A stretch of DNA of 64,000 nucleotides from Athripsodes cinereus (Eukaryota; Arthropoda; Insecta; Trichoptera; Leptoceridae), in the NCBI GenBank assembly GCA_947579605.1, contig OX388310.1, positions 3,596,001 through 3,660,000 on the forward strand, read 5' to 3'. Below the pieces are notes generated by a model. That model did no database searches. It was not told where the DNA came from and saw only the letters and a program-made list of their open reading frames with translations. This document shows, piece after piece, positions 1 through 12,814 of this stretch. Numbering within the stretch: position 1 is the first letter of the stretch; each line of letters opens with the position of its first letter. A program made the position numbers and the translations under genes.

Positions 1-254
1 TTTTTAGATACTTTCTATAATGTTTAATCTATTAGTTACTACGATTCCTATAAAGGGAAATGCCTAGGTTTATTAGCAAACTATCAATTTCAACAGGACG
101 TACAACAAACAGATTATTTTGTGACCGTCATAACAAGTAATCGGTTACTCTCTGTAATCGATTGATTATTTTGTAATCTTATTATTAACCGTATTAAGTC
201 GTAATCGGTCTACGCGCATATCTGTGCCTCGCCAAACATGCAAACAATGTAATA

Positions 255-300
255 TTAATAACTAGCTGACCCAGCGAACTTCTTACCGCCAAACAATCAA
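255..300. repeat. LINE/Helitron-like end fragment
   Basis: The stretch beginning CTAGCTGACCCAGCGAACTT resembles a terminal sequence that recurs at the edge of interspersed repeats in insect genomes. Only this short piece can be recognised here. The rest of 1-460 shows no gene. Confidence 0.3.
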
Positions 301-462
301 TGAATGATTAATATTTTTAATATCTTTACAAACTCCCGTAATTGTCAGTGTGCCATAAAAATAAAATTCATTTATGTTGAACAATTATACTTAATTCATA
401 TTTGTTTATAAATTATCTGTTGTACGTTATGTAATTATGTAGGTACTAATTTATTTCAGATA

Positions 463-706
463 ATTTATCTGAAAGAGAGGGTGTGAGGAAGCGCGGGCGT
501 CCGAGAACCACGTGGCTTAACCACGTGGATCAAATTCTCAAGGACGGTCGCGTGTTAAGTAAGAGGAATCGGCGTGCATGTATGAGAAACTGGATGAATG
601 TAGAGGAAGCGAAAGAAGTATGTAAGGATAGAGCGACATGGCGTTCCGTTCTCTCTGCCTACCCCACCTGGGACACGGCGTGAGGGTATAGTATAGTATA
701 GTATAA
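463..706 (+). mobile_element. RTE-like LINE 3' end, family 1
   Basis: This is a 5'-truncated retrotransposon fragment that encodes the last part of a reverse-transcriptase polyprotein. The open frame to the stop at 681-683 has a basic GRPRTTW motif and ends in SAYPTWDTA. A tail of TATAG repeats follows directly, so the 3' UTR is almost absent, which is typical of RTE-clade elements. It has no start codon and no host function. The clade assignment is an inference from the GRPR..W tail and the microsatellite end. Confidence 0.7.
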
Positions 707-2590
707 TTTATTTTTTTAGGTTGATACCTATTGTATGGATAACGATTCTAATTTGAAAATGTATACAAAAATTATTCTATAAATGGGCCAATCTATAAAA
801 AAACATCATCGTTGATTTTGTATAATTCTCCATAATGGCGTAAATCATTTTCTTCGTAATTTTTCTTCCCGTGATTTTGTAAGATATTGTAATAGCCTAT
901 CGGCTATTCGGGGCGGAGAAGAATCCAACAAATCAGAGATCATTCGAATCGGTACAGCCATTCTTGAGATATAAATGGTGTAACTAACACCACTTTCTTT
1001 TATATATATAGTTATAGATAATATTCGTATACCAAAACATTTATGCACATTGTCGTACAGTGATGTACAGAATGCGGACATGTAATATTGTGGAACGTAT
1101 AAATAACTGTTTATGATTTGAAATTGTTGTTTCCCAATAATACGACGCTGTATTTACTGTATTTCCCAATAATACTGGCTGTATTTGTCCTTACAAATTA
1201 CCTTTTTAATAATGCAATTACATAATCACATTGTCTTTATTTTTATTACACGAAGAGGACAAACTGTAGATACATACCTATGTTTATCACACGTAGTGAA
1301 TTCTCTGACTACTCTACATGTAGGAAATGTCATGACAGTAGGTATAAAATGAGGCATACGTAATATGTCAATACTTTAATTATGTATACTTAATGTTTTC
1401 TTGCTTTTATACAAATTGTGCTTAATAAAAACATACTTAAACTGCTGATATTTTGCAATTTAAATCACAATTTAATTGGACCAAGTGTCCATAGGTACTT
1501 CTCAAGAGGCATTATTTAATTCATTTCAAAAACAATAATAACAGATACAAAGTGATAAAAACAAGTATGTATTGCAAAAATACACTGTTTTCTTTTACAT
1601 AATAATCTTATTAAAACACGGAAACCTTTCCGAACAAGTCATCTTCAGTTCCAGATTCAAAACTTCTAACACTTGTAGCGTTGATACCGAAAAAATCAAA
1701 CTAATTTTATCACAGATAATCAAAAAGTGATTCATAACGTTGATTCTAGCGAACTTTAGAGGGATTAAATTTAAAAAAAATAACTCAACGCCATAATAAT
1801 TTTTATTCCCACGCCATTTTTCTGAGAAGTCGTTATTAATTATTTGAACAAATTTCAGCATTAGTAATGTTTGCCCATTGTTTTCAGCACATGAATATTA
1901 ATTTTAATAATACATCACCAGAGAGCTATTAGCTATAAAGACCGCAGCTATAATAGATTATTATCAAGCCAGCAATTTTCAATCTCTCTTCTATGCAATA
2001 TATCAAAATATTAATGATGCAGACTAGACGGACTGTGACGTAAACGTGTTGAGAAATTATTACATTACTGAGCCAAGTCTAAAAGCTTAAATTTACTAAG
2101 AACTTACAGTACGAATATAACATCAGTCCGAATTCAAATTTTCTTTATCTACCGAGACCGAATTTCATACATACATCAATACACGCACCACCACGTCTTA
2201 ACAGAGGATTTACTGCACGATGTAATTAACATACCCACCAGTCTCAGATCGTCCTCCTTGTGTCATTGCAAAAAAAATTAGAACGGATTGCACTCTCATT
2301 CGATTATCAAAGATGTAAAATGACGAATTTCAATTTAAACGAAGTGGAACAGCGACAATGTGGTGTGGCATTTCTTTTAATAAAAAAAAACTTGAGGATA
2401 CTGAAACATTTTTATCTTGGACTCTTCCTAAGTTTACGATTTATACACGATCTGTACAGCCGAATATAGCGGCCAATACGAAAGCGATTATAAGGAAACT
2501 GTTTATTTGTCCGAAAGTAAAGCCGAATTTTCGATAGTTCACTATAGGTACTAATTAATTTTAAATGTTATTATGTATGTTATGTCCATG
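707..2590. other. gene-free AT-rich stretch
   Basis: No coding exon, RNA gene or clear element could be supported. A 78-codon minus-strand frame at 845-1081 has protein-like composition but no splice context, and was left out. Confidence 0.5.
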
Positions 2591-2629
2591 CCACGTTCCA
2601 AGGGTTGCCATCCGTCGCAATATATCGGG

Positions 2630-2755
2630 ACCGTCACCGTTATGGACCTTCTTGCCCCGACATCCCGACAAGACCCAATTTTGCAAAATATTACCGTCAC
2701 TGTCATGGACCTTCTTGTCCCGACATCCCGACATGACCCAATTTTGTCCCGATTT
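2630..2755. repeat. tandem duplication of about 62 bp
   Basis: Two adjacent copies of a unit that starts ACCGTCAC and contains ATGGACCTTCTTG...CGACATCCCGACA. They differ at a few sites and lie inside the TIR transposon at 2600-3280. Confidence 0.7.
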
Positions 2756-2922
2756 TGCAAAAAAATGTTAGGAGCTTGGCTCAAGTACTGAAGTAGTGCC
2801 ATCTGTTAGCGCATCAATCTTACATTGCCAGTTAAACTACAAATTGATTGAATGGATGTTTTATAAATACGTTAAAGGGAAAGATTTATTAATTGTGTCG
2901 GTACACACGTAATAGAATTCCA

Positions 2923-3099
2923 TAATTAGGTAAATTGTAACAAGTGTTGTCTTTCTACTATAAATTATTGATCAAGAGAGAGACGTCTTTCTCAATGATA
3001 TCGACCTTATAAGTCGATTGATCACGTGAGAGAGAAGTCTCTCTCACGTGATCAATAATCTATAGTAGAAAGAAACACTTGTTTCAATTTACCTAATTA
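2923..3099. mobile_element. palindromic MITE
   Basis: Long imperfect palindrome. The left arm starts AATTAGGTAAATTG and the right arm ends CAATTTACCTAATT. A second, tighter palindrome in the centre (TGATCACGTGAGAGAGA and its complement) would also fold. It sits inside the TIR transposon at 2600-3280, so it is probably the younger insertion. No coding capacity. Confidence 0.7.
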
Positions 3100-3604
3100 G
3101 AGAAATATTTTCTGAAAAGGTGCGAAATATTGTAAATAATATTTAAAGTGTACCAACTACTTAAGCCGTAACGAGGTCATGTTATTGTGTTCTAAATAAA
3201 AATAAATATCAATACATGTAATTTCTACACCCCTATCTCAGAGAGTCCCGACGAGGTCTCAGCTGGATATGGCAACCCTACACGTTCCTTGACGCTTGAC
3301 GCCTGACAGATGACGCGCATATTCCGTCTATGTTGTTGTGTTGTGTAACGACTAACAAGTCGTCATTTTGATGTAAAATACATCGAACAGACTGTCAATT
3401 ATGTTTTTTATTTTTTTTATTTAACTTCTACAAAATTAAATTATTATTTGTCTATGTACATTACATCCAATATGTTTTTTCTCTCCATCTACATTCCATT
3501 ATGGTATTTCTCATGAAAAAGCCAGAATAATGATATCGTAGTCGGAAAGTTCATTATCTCCTATCCCTTCACTTATTTTTTGTCGGTACTGGAAGGACAA
3601 TCTG

Positions 3605-3672
3605 CAATGTTTACTTCATGTAGTCCGCTGGCTACCCCAATCGTAGGATATGTCGTAATGGTATAGTATTGT
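3605..3672 (+). repeat. fragment of the GGTAGCCAGCAGACC repeat family
   Basis: Contains GTCCGCTGGCTACCCCA and ends TCGTAATGGTATAGTA. This is the 3' end of an interspersed family present many times in the window, mostly on the minus strand. Only the last part is recognisable here. Confidence 0.5.
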
Positions 3673-4681
3673 AGCCGTAGTTATTCTTCCAAAAGATTTT
3701 ATGGAAATACGAAAGGGACGTCTTTCATCCTATCAGGAGAATTCCAGTCTCCTATTTACATAATGCATAGTCTGTAATAGATTATATACGAGTAGGTTAA
3801 TCTATGGCATACTTATGAATTATTTTAACGATTGACCAATGCAATATTTACCCATATTATTTTGTCGTGTATCAAAGTCTGTTTTTCGAAGTTTTATTTC
3901 TGTGTTAATATGGCAAAAGTTGATAAGTCATATTTTTCACTACATAACTATTAAAATATTTAAACTCTCATTACTAGCAACAATTATTTATATCAATATC
4001 AAGAAACGATGATTTAATATAATTAAATGCTGATAATGATAATGTCCCCTTTGGAATGTGTTCATTTTGTTTGCTGCTTTTTCGGGCATAACAACTTTTA
4101 CCATATTCACATAGATTTATTCCTTTACATGGAATTAATAAAACATCGCATATGTATGTACGTCCCATTGTGTCATTGTCTTATCATAGTTTCAAGATGC
4201 ATATTATTATATAATTGAATGCAGTATTTGGGTGGTCTAGTGTCAAACACTTAACGTGATTACACCAGGATTTGCATTAAACTATGTACAAGTAATTCGT
4301 GTGGAAATGATTCGTGTAATTCTATGTGAGAGTTCGCAGAAAATGAAATCGATATTATAATGTATTACACGTACCTACCCGTCTATATATCTATTTATTT
4401 ATTTATTTTATTCTTCTTGCACATCATTCACATAACAAAATCAACAAATCAGTTTACATAAAATTATGTTCATATAATTATGTTCATTTCTCATATTTAA
4501 CTTGATGCTGTGATGAATTTTATTACTCATTAAAGACATGGCGCACCAATGGTCTCTTTCCTACTTATACTTAATTACACATTCATGTTATATACCTATC
4601 TGACAAAGCCATAGAATGACCCCTACAATAAAAATAACAATCATGTCCTTTAACCCGCGCATCATAAAAGTTATTATGTAA

Positions 4682-5154
4682 AGGGTCGTTCACATTTGTT
4701 CACTTTCAGTGATCACTCCGGATGATCCTCCAAGATGAACAGGTGTGAACGGGCGTTTCATCAATAGTGATCACTAGCGATGACGGAGGAAAGAGATTAC
4801 CACTCGTCATAATTTTGATGAAAGGTCCTTTCACTGAAACGACCATAAACAAGTTTTATCTTATTATTTGTTTTATTCTCTATGAATTTGTATTGAATGT
4901 CAGAATCATGTACAAAATTATTATGCAGTCGAGAGCTATATTAGTTTATTTTATGTGTTATTTTTCATTTTTGAATTTGTTTAATTATTTTTGTACAAAA
5001 ATATGTTAAACTACATACAACATGACTGAGAGTGTTGACATGACAGTGAAAGCATAGGATGAACAAGTGTGAACAGACGTGTTCACTTTCGATGAACAGG
5101 TTTGACCCTGACACTCTGAATGATCATCCAAAGTGAAGCAATGTGAATGCTACT
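4682..5154. mobile_element. PIF/Harbinger-like MITE
   Basis: The left end AGGGTCGTTCACATTTGTTC pairs with the inverted right end AGTAGCATTCACATTGCTTC, and the inverted similarity continues inward. TAA flanks both ends (4679-4681 and 5155-5157), which matches the 3-bp TWA target of PIF/Harbinger elements. No transposase frame is seen, so this is a non-autonomous copy. Confidence 0.55.
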
Positions 5155-6104
5155 TAACCTATATGAACAAAATCTTGTGAGAGGCGACCATTGTTGTAAA
5201 AAGGTGCGTTTGTAAAATATGGACTTTCAATATATTTTATATGAACACTAAGATGCTTTTATAAATGCATCTACAAGTCTACAACGAGAGAGATAAATAT
5301 GAACGTACCTTTTTTAACTAAAACTTGATGGATATGAAATTATTATGGTCGCAAAATTCGTTTGATCGCATTACTAATTTTTCCTTTGAATCCATACAGT
5401 ATAGCATGATGGTCTCGATAAGAAGAAAACGTAATAACATTATATTTCGCTCATAGTATTACAAGAAATACCACAAACTTCGGTCCGTCCTATAGAGACG
5501 ATCGTAGATTGTGTTAATTTTGATTTGATTATACTTGTATTGGCACCGTTTTAAAGTTTTAAAGTCGATTTTCCGTCTCAAGGGCGGTCGTTGGTAAACA
5601 GTGTTGTCTTGAATGGTTTTAATTATGTACATACCTACATATTTCTGATTTGAGAGGTAATGTTTACTGGTAAGACTGGCAAAAAAAGGAAGTTCCCTGA
5701 GTTAAAAAAATGTTAACCAAAAATATAAAGAGTTATTCACGGTTATCTATTCGCCCTCATGGTAATTCTGTACAAAACGCCTCATCCCAAAATAAACTTG
5801 CTTATTATTATAAGTTATTTTTAATTTTTATTATGTATATTTTTGTTGTTATCGAGGTCATTTCAAAAGACTAGATTTTTATTTAATTAATTTCACTCAA
5901 ATATCAATAAACTGTACCTATATAAAACAAAATAATTAAAATAAATAAAGATAGATGCCGGTAGAAAAATACCTAGAAATAGGTTATGATTGCTAAAATT
6001 TTATCTACCTCCACTTGGAAGTATCCAGCATGCGGTACCCATACTAGATATCCCAGAACAATACCTATACAAGAAGCTGTCATTGGAGCGTATATGAGAG
6101 AAAA

Positions 6105-6265
6105 TCGGAGCTTTCGACAAGTCTTCCAGTAGCTTAATTGGACGAAGCACACCTCACGAAAAGGATGGGCTGCGGATTCAAGTCCCATCCTGGGCACTAC
6201 CAAATAAGGTGACGTTTTCTTTTCTAAGCCTTGTACTAAGAATAAATAAAACATTCAAACAATTT
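6105..6265 (+). repeat. tRNA-derived SINE
   Basis: Has a box-A-like TAGCTTAATTGG and, about 50 bases later, a box-B-like GGATTCAAGTCC, as in tRNA-derived SINEs. An A-rich stretch (AATAAATAAAACATT) follows. The downstream half is unrelated to tRNA, so it is not a tRNA gene. Confidence 0.5.
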
Positions 6266-6877
6266 TGTATAAGTAAAAAAAAGTAAAACAAATTTTAATT
6301 TAGAAGTTTGCAAATTATCAGGATTTGACTGTATTAAATTTTCAGTATAACCAGATGCAGATTTGGACCAACAGGGCAGTCGGAAGAAAGTGTTAGTTTG
6401 AAATTAATATGAGTAGAAATAATAATATCATCTGGAGATAGGAATTTCTCATTTGGCCCGAGTTGTAACCGCTTACAAATAGGAAATCAAGGAAATGTTG
6501 TGATTTGACTAATAATTTCCGCTGTCACGATTGCTTTTTGAAAACGTCTTGGCCGCTATGTCATGGACTTACCAGAGAAATATTATTATTCGTGCTCACA
6601 ACATAGAAAGCTGTATAATTATTTTAGTGTTACCACATATTTAGAGATAGAAAATCGTTTCGAAAATTCAATCTAACCAACGTTTTAAATTTAAAGAAAT
6701 TATGCACATATATTTATTTATATTTTAAGTGTACCTACTTAGAGAAAACGAACTGATAATCCAAGGTAAAACAGAGATCGATAAGATGTTGGTATGAGTC
6801 AGGTTTCGTGATTCCACAATATATGTAACTGCGCTATCAGCGTGGTAAATTTATCTCAAGTTATTTCTCCAACCTTT

Positions 6878-7070
6878 AAAAACGGCCGCGAGTTGAGTAT
6901 GAGAAATCGGCGTGCATATATATATGAGAAGCTGGATGAATGTAGACGAAGCGAAAGAAGTATGTAAGGATAGATCAATATGGCGTAATGTTTTCTCTGC
7001 CTACTGGGGTAGCTACTGCCCAGATGGGTCTGGGACACTGCGTGAGGGTATAGATAAATATAGATGGATA
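6878..7070 (+). mobile_element. RTE-like LINE 3' end, family 1
   Basis: Matches the fragment at 463-706 from the AACGGCCGCG segment to the GGACACTGCGTGAGGGTATAG end. The reading frame is broken, and a short duplicated stretch around 7005-7030 separates the SAY-like segment from the end. Degraded copy without function. Confidence 0.6.
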
Positions 7071-8360
7071 AACACTGTATGATTGCATGTTGCATGTAAA
7101 AAGTTGATAATAATTGCTAATTTTATTGAACAGAACAAACAATACAGATATAACAATACATAGACTATTTTATAAAAAATATACAAATCCTCCTTATAGA
7201 GACAAGTTTCGTGTAAAGGAGGGCGTGTTATCAGTTAGCTCTGTATTATCATATAACACTCAAAGTAGACTATTATGTATTTGTAGTTAGATCTGTATTA
7301 TCAATAAGCCTCAAAGAATATAACTTCACCCTTATTCATGTCTTATTAATTTACCCGACGATTTTCTTTCTAGGGAAGGGTAGTTGAGTCCACCTTCATC
7401 CTTTATCCAGTTTAAGTTATGTCTGACTTCTAAAAGAGAGAGAGTGCCTGCTTTTACTTACAACCACTCCCTCTTCACACCAAATGCTTCGAAAGTCTCT
7501 CTTATTTACCGTAAGGACAACTCCACTCGTTGTCCTATTAACTGCTTATGTACAATTTTTGAATGAATCTATTTAATATGTGACAGTTTCATATTTTGAA
7601 ATGTCTCCGGTTAACACACATTGAACGGAAGTGCCTCGCTACTGTATAATATTGGATATTCTAAATGTGAACACAGTACCGAGCTTGTTGTGATGTTGTT
7701 ACTACCGCTTGCTTCTAAATCCGTATCAGATTTACCATTTTGATTAGCTGACTGTTTATATTACATACTTTGTTCCTATTTGACAAGGGGCCGTGTTGTG
7801 AGAAGTTTTATTGCAAAACAAAACAAAACAATGTTGATATTAAGTATATTGATAAGTATTTAAATGTTTGGGCACACGTTTCACTCAGCTTATACTTATT
7901 AACCTATGTAAATAATAATGATATATGAAAGTTTTATCCGTATACATATTTTGTGATACAGTTTTACCCCGATTTAAATTGATAATCTCTGAAAAGCTCT
8001 CTACTATTCGTAATTCGAAACAAATCTTACACCCGTCTTATTTCAGTTTTTTTTTTTGATATTTTATTTGTAAAGTTTTATTCAAATGAGGAAGTATCTA
8101 CTGGTACTTACAGATATTATGTTTAATTATTTGAGATCATAGGATCTTTGAATGTTTTATGTTACCTAGTTTTAAATCTTTATATTACAGATGCTAAATC
8201 CTAAATGCTTTATGATTTAATTTTATGTTTAATGTAAATGTATCTTTGATATTCTATCAATAGTCTATCTTTTGTGTTTGTATTCTATTAAAATGTTTAT
8301 ATTGTTCCTATACATAAAATTTGTTTCTTATCACGCTATATAAAATAATGTTTATGTTTG
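7071..8360. other. gene-free stretch
   Basis: Nothing supportable. The short frames here lack splice signals and recognisable protein motifs. Confidence 0.5.
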
Positions 8361-8405
8361 TAAAAGGCGTAAGCCGTTTATTTGTTAAAATAAAATTAAA
8401 ATAAG
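8361..8405 (+). repeat. LINE 3' tail with GGCGTAAGCC hairpin
   Basis: GTAAAAGGCGTAAGCCGTTTA is followed by an A-rich tail. Nearly the same sequence occurs at 16551-16612, so this is the end of a retroposed family with a small terminal hairpin. Confidence 0.45.
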
Positions 8406-9189
8406 CAGTCCAAAATGCTGCACATTCATGATACTGCATCAAGCTAATAGTCTATTTAGTAACTTGGTACTAATTATCCCAGAAAATATGTTCCAAAATT
8501 AGTAATAATTATAATATTTGCTGTTCATTTAATAACATTAAAAATTTTCTCTGAATTTCCAGTCTCATTAAAGATCGTTGGATATCTGCCATCTATTCAC
8601 TCATCGTCGATCTTTTTTGTGATGTGATTTTTTGTCTGTGATGAAATGGACGACATTTTTGCTACCATAAGAAGTGTCCTAGATATGAGATTTTTATAAA
8701 TTTCTGTGATTTCGACATTGATCTATTTTTTTAAAATTAAAATGCATCACTGCAGAGTGTGATTTTGCAATTTTACATTTTATTTTCACAAAATTGTGAT
8801 CATATTGAAGAAAAAATAGTCAAGAACTGTCACAAAAAATATCATAAGTAGGTTCATAATCGAAACTGTCGATTACCGAAATCAGCGAAACACAAGGTAT
8901 TATTGTATTGTATACTTTTAGAAACATATGGCAAGTGCAGTATGACTTTGCCAATACATATATGTACAAGTAACTAAATGACATTCTCGAAGACTGTGAA
9001 TGAATGTCTATTTCTGAACGAGAATTTAACTTGAAGGTATTTTGTTTTCAAATTGTTACCACTCTTCGAAAGACAAATTAAGCAAGTTTTGAAGACATAT
9101 TCATATGCAAAGGTTTTGCTATGTTAATTATACTTCGGATTACTTGTTATACCCAAATGTATATTATATATTCACATTTTTTTTACAAA

Positions 9190-9755
9190 TTTCATATCAA
9201 AAACAAATTAACAGTGGACAAAAGGATGTTTCAAATCCGTACTCCTGTCGCAAAAATTCATTATCTTTTTAAGTGTTTTGAATACCTGTCTTCACATGGA
9301 CGTCCTCTGAGATCTCAGAATAACCAGTTACTTGCCGTCCCTGCCCACACCACAACCTTCTTCAGTTCATCATTTACGACCCATGCAATTAGAATGTGGA
9401 ATAATCTACCTTGCAATATTAGAAATTCCTCTACGCTACACGTTTTTAAGAATAACCTAAAATCCATAGACTTATCCTAAAAAGTTCCTCCCCGTGCCTT
9501 TATCCTTCATTTTATAGTATTTATTAGAGGAAACATGACATATATAATGTTCTACTTAGGGCTAAGAATGTAATTAGTTATAATTAAATTTAGTATTAAC
9601 TGTTCACATTTAGTTTTTATTAATTACACATTGTCAACATAGTATCACACATTATTTTGGTTAGCTGAAAGATATTGCCTCCAGGCAATAAGCTCGCCAA
9701 TTGCTCATGATTTTTTTTTCTGATCAATAAAGTGTTATTATTATTATTATTATCT
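9190..9755 (+). mobile_element. CR1/jockey-type LINE 3' end
   Basis: The frame to 9480 ends with the module SFTTHAIRMWNNLPCNIR followed by FKNNLKSIDL. This is the characteristic C-terminus of reverse-transcriptase proteins in CR1/jockey-type LINEs (the xxLWNxLPxxIRxx..FKxxLK signature). Downstream lie a 3' UTR with a hairpin (ATTGCCTCCAGGCAAT, then AAGCTCGCC), an AATAAA and a TTA-repeat tail ending near 9755. The 5' part is missing, as expected for a truncated insertion. Confidence 0.7.
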
Positions 9756-10770
9756 TTGCATTTTTCTAAACATATTTTTGCCTTTACAGTTGCACATAAT
9801 TATTTATCGACAAAAAATGTTTTAAGTATGAAAATATGCTTATTTATGTGTAACACACTTCCTCTACTTATGTCGTGTATATTCTACTAATGAAAAATAA
9901 TATTAAGACGGCAAAACATAAACAGATTTATAATCTTTTCATCTATTTTTTACATTAACCAGAACAAACATCCTGACTTGTCAAAAGGGTTATAATTAAA
10001 ATATTTAATAATAATATTTTATTTGTATCTTGTATTATCTATTTACAAGTGCCTTTGAAGTTTCTTCAGTAATATTGTGATAAGCTAACGTATGTAGATG
10101 TTGCCATAAAAAATGTTACTTTTATAATATATTTTTTACAGTATAGGGCATAGGCTAAAAATTCAAAGGGTAAATTGGTAAAATGGCCAATCAAATCGTA
10201 CGATCAAAATAATTTCATATCATACATCAACTTATCATAGATTCATATCTCCCTTGTTGCAGACAAAGACGTTGTATAACATATCACTGATTTTAGATGT
10301 CAAAAAGTATTGATGGTCCAAAATAATAATATGGATGATTTAGATATCCATGGCGCCTTTTTATGATCCGTAATATCAAAGGCGTCGTGACTTCTCGTGA
10401 ACATTTATGTTTTCAACTACATATTTGGGGGTTGGCCTGACCAGATCAATTTGTCTTTTTTACTTATTTTTTATGAATATTTTGTCAACTCTGTGTTTGA
10501 GTCTCTGCTAAATAAATAAATTAGCTCCTGAATATGTTAGTAGGTCGCTTCTGTCTTAATTCTGCTGATGATCTGTTCAAAGCAGTTGGCCATTAAGAAT
10601 CTCCACAACTCCTTTAAAATCTCATAATATTTTTCCATATATAGTATCTACTTATTTCAATTTCCGTGATCACCATAGTCAAATCTGACGTTGTCGTCTC
10701 CGTGCTGATGAAAAATATGCTACCGAGAGTGGTTGGCATGCTACTTAAAACTAAATAAGATGCTGCGTGA
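9756..10770. other. gene-free stretch
   Basis: AT-rich sequence with no recognisable gene, RNA or element. Confidence 0.5.
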
Positions 10771-10773
10771 TTA

Positions 10774-11150
10774 AGTGAAAAATGAGGATATTAGAAGAAT
10801 GAGCGGGTGCAAGAAGAGTGTTGTGGACAGAATGCGCGTGAATAAGCTACGGTGATTTGGACATGTTGGACAAATGAATGAGGAAAGAATGACAAAGAGG
10901 ATATACTTGTCTGAAAGAAAGGGTGTGAGGGAGCGCGGGCGTCCGAGAACCTAGTGGCTTGATACGTGGATCAAATTCTCAAGAACGGCCGCGTGTTGAG
11001 TAAGAGGAACCGACGTGCGTGCATGAGAAATTGTATGAATGTGGAGGAAGCGAAGGAAGTGTGTAAAGATAGGATCTATTTGGCGTTCCGTTCTTTCTGC
11101 CTACACCACTTGGGAGACGGTGTGAGGGTATAGTAGTAGGTATATATAGT
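10774..11150 (+). mobile_element. RTE-like LINE 3' end, family 1 (longer copy)
   Basis: One of the longer family-1 copies. It covers the region encoding 'NEDIRRMSGC', the 'NKLR.FGHV' segment, the GRPRT segment and the terminal block, then a TATAGTAG tail. Stop codons interrupt the frame (for example in CTACGGTGATTTGG and CCTAGTGGCTTGA), so it is a dead copy. Confidence 0.7.
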
Positions 11151-12440
11151 AGCAAAATATTATATTGTAAGTCTTGTCAAATTGTTCTCACTTGAGTGTC
11201 CTTACTATAATGAATCAATTGATTACCCTATCAATACATTCAATACCTATCCATTGATGGAAGCAACGTAATGAAGGAAGTTGTATTCTGATAAACCATA
11301 TATAATAATAATATTTATATCTATTCGCTGTCCTTTTTGTATAAAATGGATCGTATTAATTTAATTAATCGATTGTCTCTTGATGATTAATTAGTGTGTT
11401 AACACTGTTAACAGAACTTTACAGTTACAACAAACAATGCGTACAGTATGAAAATCATAATGAAATAACTCGACTTCATTCAATAATAATATATTATGTG
11501 TATAATAAGAAACGAACCGTAGGTAGGTACAACGCTTACGTATCAATGGACATTGGACATGTAGGTATTTATAGAAAGTTCCCGTTACTAATACACACAC
11601 TTATAAAAGTTATAACATACTCGTGCTATACCTGTGTCATAATAATATGTGGTAAATGAGTTGATATTGAAATAAATATTTTTCGCTTTCTTATTTCGCC
11701 CTTCAGAGTTTTGTTCTTGGAATCGTATGACAGAAGCAAAAGTGAATCTCATCTATGTATTAAAACGATATTTTTTTTGTAATTGAATCACTTCTTTCCA
11801 TGAAATATCTGAACTCTTGCACCGTTGTAATAGAAAATATGTGTCATTCCCTCTCGTCCCATTTACCTGCAATCACAATTTTAATTCTTCTTCTTCTCCA
11901 TCGCTTTTAATCCATTTATTTGGGGTCGACTCTCTTATTCCTCATCCCCCAAATCCCCCGGACCTCAACATTTTCCGAACGCACCTCTGCCTCCCTCAGG
12001 TCCTTGACCATTGTGAACATCTAGCTAGATGGTCACTTGTCTGCACGATCTGATTTTTTTATGTAACGAATTTAAATCAATTTCAATTCTTAACAGAATA
12101 AATAACAGACGCATTGTAGTTTATCCTTGAAGTGTTTATAAAATTTATATTATTGAATTGATTGAACGCTGACTAGATATACAAGTATTTTATTGGAGAC
12201 CAATCTAATGTATTTTTCTTTGGTCAGATACCGATATTTTCGGCGAATCGTTAATATTATGTGTGCGCGTGTCGAGAATATTCATGAGATAATGTTGATA
12301 CCTTCAATAGGAGGACAACGGACAGTGGATAGAATACAACTTTGGTAACGATCAATCGAAAACCATAAACTTACTCGAAAACTCGTATTCGATTGTGGCT
12401 TATAGTTTCGGTCAGTGAGTAATTTTCGATTACGGTTTCA
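11151..12440. other. gene-free stretch
   Basis: No gene seen. A less AT-rich block at about 11875-12045 may be part of an old reverse-strand LINE, but I could not place it in a family. Confidence 0.45.
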
Positions 12441-12443
12441 AGC

Positions 12444-12650
12444 TTTTTTTTTTTTAATTTTTTTTTTTTTAGAAAGATATATCTGGGTTTTTGTTATAAA
12501 CCCAAATACAACCTTATACACCTTTCACAGTAAGCTACTTAAAGCTTGTGTCGTGAAAGGGGAGTTTGCCGGCACCTGGTATCGAACCACGGACCCCATG
12601 TTCACGAGGCCGAGACTCTACCTCCAGGCTACCGACGAACTCGAAGCTTC
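12444..12650 (-). repeat. tRNA-derived SINE, family S1
   Basis: On the minus strand it reads a tRNA-like head with a box-B-like GGTTCGATACC. The middle is GCCGGCAAACTCCCCTTTC, followed by GTGTATAAGGTTGTATTTGG. It ends AACCCAGATATATCTT, then an A-rich tail (the T-run at 12444-12470 on the + strand). Other copies are at 24645, 31693 and 60436. It is a pol-III SINE and encodes nothing. Confidence 0.75.
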
Positions 12651-12814
12651 AACTAGTATTAGCTGCAATTTCGATCAAATCGAAATATCCACTCGTTCAG
12701 AGTTCATATAATTAATGACTTTAAGCAGTTTACTTTACATTGTCCAAGATATTAAAGAAATTATAGGTTTTAGCAAAAAATTAAGTAAAAAATAAGTTAG
12801 TCTCTCTATCTATA

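Larger units (their letters stand above)
2600..3280. mobile_element. TIR DNA transposon with 8-bp target duplication
   Basis: The left end reads AGGGTTGCCATCC and the right end reads GGATATGGCAACCCT, a near-matching inverted pair. The 8-bp sequence CACGTTCC is repeated perfectly at 2592-2599 and 3281-3288. An 8-bp duplication fits hAT- or P-like elements, but no transposase frame is left to decide. The element carries an internal tandem duplication and a palindromic MITE. Confidence 0.7.

Noticed and set aside
845..1081. 78-codon minus-strand frame ending in SREEKLRRK
   Set aside because: Protein-like composition but no matching family, no splice partner and no repeat support.
2551..2802. 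Overlapping frames of 68-83 codons on both strands
   Set aside because: They reflect a 62-bp tandem duplication within a transposon.
6105..6190. tRNA-like segment with box A and box B
   Set aside because: Acceptor stem does not pair and it continues into a SINE body, so it is not a tRNA gene.
10560..10720. CTGATGA sequences near 10565 and 10703 as further hammerhead motifs
   Set aside because: Neither is followed by a stem II and GAAAC in register.
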